IMG/VR virus record: IMGVR_UViG_3300025671_000586
Span: 1 to 22,544 of that record
From: a virus
Reading direction: 5' to 3' (one strand)
DNA length: 22,544 bases
Part shown: piece by piece, positions 14,154 through 19,834 of the stretch
How the letters are laid out: each line of letters starts with the position of its first letter
Numbering within the stretch: the stretch's first letter is position 1
Position numbers and translations under genes: made by a program
The notes under the pieces: model-generated
Database searches by the model: none
What the model was told of the DNA's origin: nothing
Seen by the model: only the letters and a program-made list of their open reading frames with translations

Positions 14154-14296
14154 TATTGTTTTACTTGTTCTTCTATTATTTTGCCCTCTAAATCTACAAC
14201 AGTGTAGCCGTGACTTCTTAATAGATTAATTGATTTCTCTATTTGATTTACTCTTTTTCTGTAATGGTCAAAGGTTTCGTTTTCTATCCAGCTCAT
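14153..14296 (-). CDS. Small protein, unknown (47 aa)
   Basis: The peptide begins MSWIENETFDHYRKRVNQIE and continues KSINLLRSHGYTVVDLEGK. It is helical at the N-terminus with a short beta hairpin after it. Its TAA shares a base with the next ATG (TAATG), and its ATG lies 2 nt after the previous stop. No family is recognised. Confidence 0.55.
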   Translation of the reverse strand: MSWIENETFDHYRKRVNQIEKSINLLRSHGYTVVDLEGKIIEEQVKQ

Positions 14297-14298
14297 AA

Positions 14299-14415
14299 TT
14301 ATTTATTTTTAAATTGTTTACTTAATAGTTCTAACATACGATTTTGGTTACTCTTTTGTATCCAATCGTTTTTTAGATTAAAGTGTTTGTTAATGATTTC
14401 TTTCTTTGTTTTCAT
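14299..14415 (-). CDS. Tiny basic protein, first gene of the early block (38 aa)
   Basis: The peptide begins MKTKKEIINKHFNLKNDWIQ and ends LLSKQFKNK. It resembles a single helix-turn-helix-sized unit of the kind seen in very small DNA-binding peptides, but this is weak. It lies about 22 nt downstream of a promoter-like sequence (14437-14468) and 2 nt before the next gene, so it is the first gene of the transcript. Confidence 0.5.
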   Translation of the reverse strand: MKTKKEIINKHFNLKNDWIQKSNQNRMLELLSKQFKNK

Positions 14416-14436
14416 AGTTTTATTATTAATTATTAA

Positions 14437-14468
14437 CGAATCTAGTGAATTATTTCCAACTGACCAAA
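14437..14468 (-). promoter_or_regulatory. Promoter-like site with GTCAGTTGGAA element (copy 3)
   Basis: On the minus strand TTTGG (TTTG at 14465-14468) is followed after 20 nt by TAGATTCG (14437-14444), one mismatch from TAnnTTTG. GTCAGTTGGAA lies at 14454-14464, at the same distance from TTTG as in the copies at 11217 and 12012. It sits in the only gap between the terminase gene and the small-gene block. Confidence 0.7.
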
Positions 14469-14483
14469 TAAATATAAAAAAAA

Positions 14484-15698
14484 TTATCTAATAAAGTAAT
14501 TGCCATGAGGTACAGACCTAGTAAGTAGGTACTGAATTGCATATCGTGAAGCGTCTATTGCGTGATTAAATTTATCAATAGGTATTGCACCATTTAGTTT
14601 CCAAGTGTAATTATTAAACTCTCGGATTAGATTTACAGAATCGTTGTCAATAATAATCTGATAGTCTTGCATTAAAGAGATGCCTGCTAAAATACTTCCT
14701 TTCTTTTTTATTGTAGGAATTACATTTAGTCCTTTAGATTTAATTTCAGATAATAAACGAGGCTCAGAATTATCCATTACTGTTAAGCCACTTCCTGCAT
14801 ACCTTCTATTCAATTCATAAATTTGAGTGGTGCTTAATCCTGCTTTGTAATAGTGTTCTTTAAGCCAAATGATTTTTCTTCTCTTGTCCACTGCAACTTC
14901 AATAAGTGCCGTCTCATCTACCGAAAATCCTACGTCCATGCCAAATATTGAATCTATCTCATCATTGAATTTACCTATATTCCAATCAGTAAATATTACA
15001 CCCTCAGCTCGTTTCAACCAACCTCCTAATATTTGATGCTTATATTTCTCTGGTCTTCTCACTTTCATATCCTCAATCTGTTTTACAAACGATTCTGACA
15101 AGTGGTCTAAGTTGTCTAAGTAGGTTGTATGAATGTAAGTAATGTTTTCTTTTGTGCCGTTGAATCCGTCTGGTATTCCTCTATTCTGAAAGAATCTTTG
15201 ATATATCCAATTCTCTTTTGTAGTAGGGTTTAGAATTAATATACATCTGTTCTTAACTCCTTTTGCTCTAATACTAAAATCAATTTTATCAAAACTCTCT
15301 TCGTCTGTAAGCTCTTCTGCTTCATCTAAAACAAACGAACTAACACCCTGAATAGATTTAAGCTTTGCCGTTTGGTCTCCACTTGATGTTCTAATACCAC
15401 TAAAGTATATTGAACTCCCTGTTAAATTGTTTATGATTTCTGTTTTAGTTACAGTGAACTGGTCAAGTATTCCCATTAATTCTAACTTCTCAATAAACTC
15501 AGGTATAATAGACATACCTGCTGAGGTCATTGTATAACGAGTAAATAATATTCTATGTCCTTTTTCGTAAGTAAGTAACACTAAAAATGTGTTTGTAGCA
15601 AATGATTTTCCACTTCCTCTTCCTCCTGTAATCACATAGTATCTACTATCTGAATTAAATAGAGCTTGATATTTAGGATTAAGATTTAGTTTCTTCAT
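14484..15698 (-). CDS. terL: Terminase large subunit, PBSX/Terminase_3 type (404 aa)
   Basis: This is the DNA-packaging motor and nuclease. Residues 25-32 are the Walker A motif GGRGSGKS, the Walker B is FVLDEAEEL (about 122-130), and a coupling motif is at ILILNPTT (about 153-160). The C-terminal RNase H-like nuclease shows FGMDVGFSVDETALI (acidic D255), VMDNSEPRLL (D309) and HAIDASRYAIQYL (D382), the three metal-binding acids expected. Length is typical for the PBSX-type family. The ATG overlaps the small subunit gene by 20 nt. Unusually for a compact phage, the terminase sits beside recombination genes and is separated from the structural genes by the small-gene block. Confidence 0.93.
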   Translation of the reverse strand: MKKLNLNPKYQALFNSDSRYYVITGGRGSGKSFATNTFLVLLTYEKGHRILFTRYTMTSAGMSIIPEFIEKLELMGILDQFTVTKTEIINNLTGSSIYFSGIRTSSGDQTAKLKSIQGVSSFVLDEAEELTDEESFDKIDFSIRAKGVKNRCILILNPTTKENWIYQRFFQNRGIPDGFNGTKENITYIHTTYLDNLDHLSESFVKQIEDMKVRRPEKYKHQILGGWLKRAEGVIFTDWNIGKFNDEIDSIFGMDVGFSVDETALIEVAVDKRRKIIWLKEHYYKAGLSTTQIYELNRRYAGSGLTVMDNSEPRLLSEIKSKGLNVIPTIKKKGSILAGISLMQDYQIIIDNDSVNLIREFNNYTWKLNGAIPIDKFNHAIDASRYAIQYLLTRSVPHGNYFIR

Positions 15699-16050
15699 CT
15701 TTTATATCTTCTGATTCAATATCAATAGTTTTTTCTTTATCGGCAAAATTAATTACAGGAATGTTTACTTCTGTTTTAACATTAAGTTCTTTAAGTTCTT
15801 TTGGTTTACCATACTTGTATTCCCAAAGTAATCTCATGTGAGGGAAACTATCTTTTGCCTGTTTAGCAAGTTCAAGCCAAGCTTTCTCTTCACTACCAAA
15901 TACTTTTTTCATTGCACCTAAAGCATAGTTACCTAGCTTTTTTTCTCTTGCCTTTGGTGGTCTTCCTTGACCTCTGTAAACACCTTTTAAAGCACCGTTG
16001 TTTGCTCTTCCGTCTTTTTTCTTTTTGTTTTCGTCTTCTACTCCTTCCAT
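15679..16050 (-). CDS. Terminase small subunit-like protein (123 aa)
   Basis: The N-terminus is basic and disordered (KKKKDGRANNGALKG, then GRPPKAREKK, an AT-hook-like GRP). A helical core follows: AMKKVFGSEEKAWLELAKQA and SFPHMRLLWEYKYGKPKEL (about 47-86). This pattern (GRPPK...EKAW..LA......MRLLWEY.YGKP) fits small terminase subunits of Bacteroidetes phages, which recognise the packaging site. The 20-nt overlap with terL supports the pairing. The C-terminal tail is acidic. The match is from memory and position. Confidence 0.75.
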   Translation of the reverse strand: MEGVEDENKKKKDGRANNGALKGVYRGQGRPPKAREKKLGNYALGAMKKVFGSEEKAWLELAKQAKDSFPHMRLLWEYKYGKPKELKELNVKTEVNIPVINFADKEKTIDIESEDIKDEETKS

Positions 16051-16376
16051 AAACCTTTATTAATTAATTGGCATATAATAGAGTAATTACCTAAGTCTTG
16101 AAATGTATCTAACAGAGTTTCGTTGTTTCCCTTACGATTCTTAATAATTAGATTTTTCCATCTACTTATTTTATCGTTCATTCTAAACCATAAACCATGT
16201 AAAGCAAACTCTTTGCCTTCCTTAGTTTCTAGGTTTGCACCAGTACTTATATTACTAATGCCATAATCTAATTGCTTCTTTGCAAACAGTTCAAACTGCT
16301 CTTCAACAATATCCTCATAACTCTTATAAAGATTAGGTGCTTCCTTTTGTAATAGTTTTCTATACTTGTTTTTCAT
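16038..16376 (-). CDS. Nmad1/DUF1599-like protein (112 aa)
   Basis: The core FELFAKKQLDYGISNIS, EFALHGLWFRMNDKISRWKN and ETLLDTFQDLGNYSIICQLI resembles the nucleotide-modification-associated domain 1 (DUF1599). That domain is often found next to thymidylate synthase or base-modification genes and has a MazG-like helical fold. The conserved acidic residues in YG..N and D-K-I and the D-DLGNY motif (about 90-98) could bind metal or nucleotide. It overlaps the DnaA-like gene (17 nt) and terS (13 nt). No modification enzyme is visible in the window. A role in nucleotide metabolism is inference. Confidence 0.7.
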   Translation of the reverse strand: MKNKYRKLLQKEAPNLYKSYEDIVEEQFELFAKKQLDYGISNISTGANLETKEGKEFALHGLWFRMNDKISRWKNLIIKNRKGNNETLLDTFQDLGNYSIICQLINKGLWKE

Positions 16377-16773
16377 ATTCTAATTCTGGCATATTACTTA
16401 TTACCATTGTTAATTCATCTATATCTACACTTCTAAGTGTTTTTAATTTGCTTTTGATATATTCCTTTTTGCTTGCATTATCCATTTCATCTATTCTTAT
16501 AATAACTTGTTTAAGCCATATTTCCAATACATCATTATATTTTTTATGTAGCTTAAATGTATTAATAGAATATATTAAAGTAGCGTGATTTATGTCCCAA
16601 CCGTTTTGACTGTAAAACCTAACTATTTTGTGTAAAGGCATCTTTTTATATTTATATAATATAAAGTTAAGCAATGACCTTGCCTCAACATATTCTCTTT
16701 TTCTAGTAACTTTTAAAACATCAAGTCCAGATAATATTGAAATTTTATCTGCTATTTGCTTTGGTGTAATCAT
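16360..16773 (-). CDS. DnaA domain IV-like DNA-binding protein (137 aa)
   Basis: Residues about 1-75 resemble DnaA domain IV, the DnaA-box binding helix-turn-helix: MITPKQIADKISILSGLDVL, then KVTRKREYVEARSLLNFILY, then WDINHATLIYSI (in DnaA the last element is the DHSTVIHS-like signature). There is no AAA+ domain, so it is not a full initiator. Upstream codons would give a longer frame from 16833, but the ATG at 16773 overlaps the previous TGA as ATGA. Proteins of this type are seen in Bacteroidetes phages and probably recognise DNA sites or interfere with host DnaA. The C-terminal half is helical and unassigned. Confidence 0.7.
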   Translation of the reverse strand: MITPKQIADKISILSGLDVLKVTRKREYVEARSLLNFILYKYKKMPLHKIVRFYSQNGWDINHATLIYSINTFKLHKKYNDVLEIWLKQVIIRIDEMDNASKKEYIKSKLKTLRSVDIDELTMVISNMPELEYEKQV

Positions 16774-16961
16774 GGTAAATAATTTTGTTGAGCTTTGTAA
16801 TCCTCTAAAGCGTGTAGTATTGCACCACAACATTCATAGTGCTCTTCAAATTCATATTGCTCGATTAATATAGGTATTTCGTTTTCTGTTATTACTCTTT
16901 TTTTTAGACATAATAGAGTGTCTTCATAACAATCTAAGTAATCTAAATATTCATTGTCCAT
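16770..16961 (-). CDS. Small acidic protein, unknown (63 aa)
   Basis: The sequence MDNEYLDYLDCYEDTLLCLK and EEHYECCGAILHAL is rich in Glu, Tyr and Cys (five Cys) and helical. Its ATG comes immediately after the exonuclease stop with no gap, and its TGA overlaps the DnaA-like ATG. It is probably co-expressed with both. The charge suggests a protein partner rather than DNA. No family is recognised. Confidence 0.6.
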   Translation of the reverse strand: MDNEYLDYLDCYEDTLLCLKKRVITENEIPILIEQYEFEEHYECCGAILHALEDYKAQQNYLP

Positions 16962-17735
16962 TTATAAAGTGTCTTCTACTAAGTAGTTTTCTAAATCAAA
17001 TTCATTCTTAATATAGTTTTCATACACCTTGATAGCATATTCAACTTTTTGCTCACCACTAAAATAGAAATTTTCACTGACATTAAAAATACCAATTTCA
17101 TTTGTTGGTGATTTATCAATGACAATATACTTAAAATCTTTATAACTCTTATTAAACAAACTACAATAAATATAACATTGACTATCGTAATTATATTTGT
17201 TGGCACTGTATTTAAACGCCGATAGAATTTGAGTTGTCTTTAAATCAATAAGATGTTCTCCTAAAACATCTGCCTTAGCTCTAAAAGGGTATCCCATTAA
17301 ATTATTAACCATAGGCACTTCAAACTCACTATTCTCTATAAGTTCGCTTGCAGGTTTGCAATTATAAAACCTGTCTCTTAACCTTAATGCTTTGTCTCTA
17401 TCTTTTACAGTAAAGACATCCCAACGCTCTTCTTTGGCAAGTTTGTATTCTTTATTTGCCTTTGTCTTAACGTCTAAGAATAGACACTCGTTAAATTTAT
17501 CCTCTTCTAAAATACTAGCGTGAAATAAATAACCTTGTGCAAGTGCATCTGATTCAGTAGGTAGGTTTATTTGATTTAAGTATTCTAATGGTGATTTAAG
17601 TAATTGACTTATTGCACTACTTGATAAACAAGCTTTTGCCAAGTAGCCATAATAAAAGCTATCTTGAATTGCTTTTTGTGTGAGCTCATGTCTATCATGC
17701 ATCTCATTGTCTAGTGTGATAATTGGTTCTTTCAT
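16962..17735 (-). CDS. RecE-like PD-(D/E)XK exonuclease (257 aa)
   Basis: This fits the RecE C-terminal / DUF3799 type of phage exonuclease, which resects double-stranded DNA to give 3' single strands for an annealing protein. Diagnostic parts are LSSSAISQLLKSPLEYL (about 37-53), the His in ALAQGYLFHASILEEDKFNE (H72), FRAKADVLGEH (D156), IDLKTT (D164 and K166) and SANKYNYDSQCYIYCSLF (Q186). Together these give the H-D-DxK-Q active-site order. The ERF-type annealing protein at the right edge is the likely partner. It lies 1 nt after the lipoprotein stop. Confidence 0.85.
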   Translation of the reverse strand: MKEPIITLDNEMHDRHELTQKAIQDSFYYGYLAKACLSSSAISQLLKSPLEYLNQINLPTESDALAQGYLFHASILEEDKFNECLFLDVKTKANKEYKLAKEERWDVFTVKDRDKALRLRDRFYNCKPASELIENSEFEVPMVNNLMGYPFRAKADVLGEHLIDLKTTQILSAFKYSANKYNYDSQCYIYCSLFNKSYKDFKYIVIDKSPTNEIGIFNVSENFYFSGEQKVEYAIKVYENYIKNEFDLENYLVEDTL

Positions 17736-17736
17736 A

Positions 17737-17982
17737 TTAATTACAATTTGAGTTATACTGATATGAAACGTAATACTCCCAACACCCTCCTTCTATATAA
17801 TAGTTGTAAACTTCATTGTTATTGCCATTTCTACATAAATAAATGTATTTAACAGAGTTGTCTCCATACTCTGCATGATAAGGCTCATTAACAAAAGGTG
17901 CTGATGGATAATGGCTAAGATCACAATTATCACTGCAACTAAACAATGTAAATAAAATAAATGTGTAAAGTATTGTTCTCAT
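17737..17982 (-). CDS. Small predicted lipoprotein (81 aa)
   Basis: The N-terminus is MRTILYTFILFTLFSC: one Arg, a hydrophobic stretch and a lipobox, LFSC, with the acylated Cys at residue 16. The mature part is acidic and polar (SDNCDLSHYPSAPFVNEPYH, then NGNNNEVYNYYIEGGCWEYY) with three further Cys. It is predicted to be exported and anchored in the envelope. It has its own host-type promoter at 18003-18033 with a 5' leader of only about 12-20 nt, unlike the genes around it, which overlap. This pattern fits a lysogenic-conversion or superinfection-exclusion gene. Function not proven. Confidence 0.8.
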   Translation of the reverse strand: MRTILYTFILFTLFSCSDNCDLSHYPSAPFVNEPYHAEYGDNSVKYIYLCRNGNNNEVYNYYIEGGCWEYYVSYQYNSNCN

Positions 17983-18002
17983 ATTTCTTTGTTATTCACT
18001 TA

Positions 18003-18033
18003 CAAAGTTAATAAAAGAACCGAGATGTGCAAA
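18003..18033 (-). promoter_or_regulatory. Bacteroidetes-type promoter for the lipoprotein gene
   Basis: On the minus strand TTTG (18030-18033) is followed after exactly 19 nt by TAACTTTG (18003-18010), a perfect TAnnTTTG box. It lies 20 nt before the lipoprotein ATG. It lacks the GTCAGTTGGAA element of the three early promoters. Instead, the segment around its -33 box (18019-18049) resembles 9469-9496. Confidence 0.75.
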
Positions 18034-18039
18034 TATTTT

Positions 18040-18186
18040 TTACATAAAATTCTTTTTCCAAATATCCATACCTACTGCATAGCGTTGTTTTGTATCTGGA
18101 TATTCTAAAATCATTTTTGCATTATTCATAAATCTAGCCATGAAACTAGCTTTTTCTTCGTATTTTTTTGGTTTAAGTAGTGGCAT
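18040..18186 (-). CDS. Small conserved phage protein with QRYAV motif (48 aa)
   Basis: The peptide MPLLKPKKYEEKASFMARFM and NNAKMILEYPDTKQRYAVGMDIW shows the pattern P..KPKK.E....F..R.M.......EYP...QR.AV....W. This is recurrent in small phage proteins and in the ends of some prohead proteases. It overlaps the end of the preceding gene by 14 nt, as do most neighbours. The function is unknown to me. Confidence 0.7.
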   Translation of the reverse strand: MPLLKPKKYEEKASFMARFMNNAKMILEYPDTKQRYAVGMDIWKKNFM

Positions 18187-18655
18187 AAGGTAATTGTTTT
18201 AATTCTAAGTGTTTTATATGTTCGTGTTTAACTTTAATTATTTTATCGTCTCTTCCCCATTTTGATCTAGTGTACCATTTTAAATAATCAGTTTTATACG
18301 TTGTTGTTTCTTTAAACTTCTCTACATACTTTAAAAGATCAGTTCTTTTATAAAAACAAAAAGCGTTCAACTCTTTAATGTCAAACGCTATAAACTTTGC
18401 TTTGCCTTTTAACCAACCGTCTTTGCCTCTTACGTTTTGAATTTCTAACCATATGCAATCTAAGTGTCTATTACCTTTAACATCAAAACCCACTCCATCA
18501 ACATAAAAGTCAATGTGTTTGTGCATATCATCATTTCTATTAGACTTAACAACCTCCAAACCTTTTTCAGTCATTAGATCACAAAATACCTTTTCAGCAT
18601 GTTTGCCAGTTTTAAAAGATGTAGCCCACCGACTTTTAGTTATTTCTTTACTCAC
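18173..18655 (-). CDS. PD-(D/E)XK nuclease-like protein (160 aa)
   Basis: The N-terminal helix KTGKHAEKVFCDLMTEKGLE (about 16-35) is followed by HIDFYVDGVGFDVKGNRHLD and IWLEIQNVRGKDGWLKG. The E....D....D-x-K order (a helix Glu, then IDF, then FDVKG) and the E-x-Q strand resemble the PD-(D/E)XK core of phage endonucleases and resolvases. The rest is basic. The start is GTG at 18655, overlapping the end of the upstream gene by 8 nt; the next Met is too far inside. It may process recombination intermediates. A catalytically silent relative cannot be excluded. Confidence 0.65.
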   Translation of the reverse strand: MSKEITKSRWATSFKTGKHAEKVFCDLMTEKGLEVVKSNRNDDMHKHIDFYVDGVGFDVKGNRHLDCIWLEIQNVRGKDGWLKGKAKFIAFDIKELNAFCFYKRTDLLKYVEKFKETTTYKTDYLKWYTRSKWGRDDKIIKVKHEHIKHLELKQLPYATT

Positions 18656-19052
18656 TTTTATATTCTTTATAAACTCGTTCTAGTTTTTTATGTAGGTTGT
18701 TTTTAAAACAAGAGGAACAACTAGTAAGGCTCATTTTTTGATGAAATATTCTATTATATATTCTAAGCAATTTTTGTTGCGTTTGTGGATGTACAGTAGA
18801 CTTTGCCTCTGTAAAATACTTGTCTAAATATTCATATTCCTCTTCTGTTAAACACTCTGGTTTATAATAAGGGAATAAATAATTTAATTTAGCTTTACGC
18901 TCTTCGCATCCACAATCTTCACCAAGTACCCATTTAGCTACTTTGGATATTCCTGTTTTTTCAAGTACCTTTTCGACTGTGTCCCCAAGTCCTCTAGCCT
19001 TTGTACTTTCTGTACTCTTCTTTGCTTTCTTTTCTAATTTTTTCTTTGGCAT
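18648..19052 (-). CDS. Conserved Cys-rich phage protein, GEDCGCEERK type (134 aa)
   Basis: A very Lys-rich start (MPKKKLEKKAKKSTESTKAR) is followed by GLGDTVEKVLEKTGISKVAK and GEDCGCEERKAKLNYLFPY (C47 and C49), and later LTSCSSCFKN (C112 and C115). I recognise this two-part pattern as common in Bacteroidetes phages but without known function. The two Cys pairs could make a zinc site. It overlaps the sigma-like gene by 59 nt in another frame. The basic N-terminus suggests contact with nucleic acid. Confidence 0.7.
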   Translation of the reverse strand: MPKKKLEKKAKKSTESTKARGLGDTVEKVLEKTGISKVAKWVLGEDCGCEERKAKLNYLFPYYKPECLTEEEYEYLDKYFTEAKSTVHPQTQQKLLRIYNRIFHQKMSLTSCSSCFKNNLHKKLERVYKEYKSE

Positions 19053-19554
19053 TTGTTAATGTATTAAATATTGAACTTAAACTTATTTTTGTCTCTTTAC
19101 TAATGTCTCGCATACTCATATCCGTATTTAGATATAACTTAGTTAGCTTCTTATCGTACCAATACCACTCTTCAATTATTTCGTCTATTTTGTCATACAA
19201 CGCTTCTAAGTTAATCTTTTTTTCATAACTTTCTGTTTGCTCCTCAAAATCATAAAAATTTTTATTATTAAAAGTGCCTTTATAATCTGACAATAGTATT
19301 ATTTTTTTATTGTTATTATTATAATTAGTAAACTTACTATAATATAAATTTCTTAATGTAATGTATATATAAAATGTATTTATTTCGTTTTCATTATACA
19401 TAATTCTCTTTACGTCTTTTGTATAATCGTGCATCCTTATATACATTTCTTGTACTAACTCGTTTGCCTTGTCTTCATTTATTCTAAATCCTTTAGCCAT
19501 CTTAATCCAGTCCGTATGCCTTTTAGCTAATATGTCAAGTATCTTAGAGTTCAT
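18994..19554 (-). CDS. Sigma-70-like factor (186 aa)
   Basis: The protein has a two-part layout like small ECF-type sigma factors. A region 2-like helix pair (HTDWIKMAKGFRINEDKANE, then LVQEMYIRMHDYTKDV, about 13-48) is followed by a variable Asn-rich linker. A region 4-like helix-turn-helix closes it (TKLYLNTDMSMRDISKETKI, then SLSSIFNTLTNAKEKIRK). Small sigma-like proteins of this form are known from Bacteroidetes phages. It would redirect host RNA polymerase to phage promoters, perhaps the late ones. It overlaps both neighbours (11 and 59 nt). Promoter recognition is inference. Confidence 0.75.
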   Translation of the reverse strand: MNSKILDILAKRHTDWIKMAKGFRINEDKANELVQEMYIRMHDYTKDVKRIMYNENEINTFYIYITLRNLYYSKFTNYNNNNKKIILLSDYKGTFNNKNFYDFEEQTESYEKKINLEALYDKIDEIIEEWYWYDKKLTKLYLNTDMSMRDISKETKISLSSIFNTLTNAKEKIRKESKEEYRKYKG

Positions 19555-19834
19555 CTTTGAATATTATATCTCTAAGTTTATTAAACGAGTTCACAACATA
19601 ATAGTTACCTTGCCATTCTGCTTGAAACTTTATTTCGTCTGGTGTAAGCTTTTGTTGTGCTAATGGTTTGTCACCATCTTTAATTTCTATAAGATAATTG
19701 TTACCTGCATAACCAACTATAATATCTGGTGCACCTTTGCCTAATTGATGAGTATGGAGGACAGAGCATCCTATCTCTCTAAGTTGTGAGACAATCTTTT
19801 TTTGGTTAGCATCTACTCTAGCTCGTTTTCGCAT
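19544..19834 (-). CDS. VRR-NUC domain nuclease (96 aa)
   Basis: The whole protein is a single VRR-NUC fold: an N-terminal helix (QKKIVSQLREIGCSVLHTHQ), then GKGAPDIIVGYAGNNYLIEI-K (P36-D37 and E50-I-K52, the nuclease core), and LTPDEIKFQAEWQGNYYVV with the typical helix after it. Stand-alone VRR-NUC proteins in phages cut branched or single-stranded DNA intermediates. It overlaps the primase-helicase by 22 nt and is likely co-translated with it. Confidence 0.88.
   Translation of the reverse strand: MRKRARVDANQKKIVSQLREIGCSVLHTHQLGKGAPDIIVGYAGNNYLIEIKDGDKPLAQQKLTPDEIKFQAEWQGNYYVVNSFNKLRDIIFKDEL

Noticed and set aside
16991-17206. Second minus-strand frame inside the RecE-like exonuclease gene
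   Set aside because: It overlaps the nuclease core in another frame; the exonuclease has clear catalytic motifs and this frame has none.
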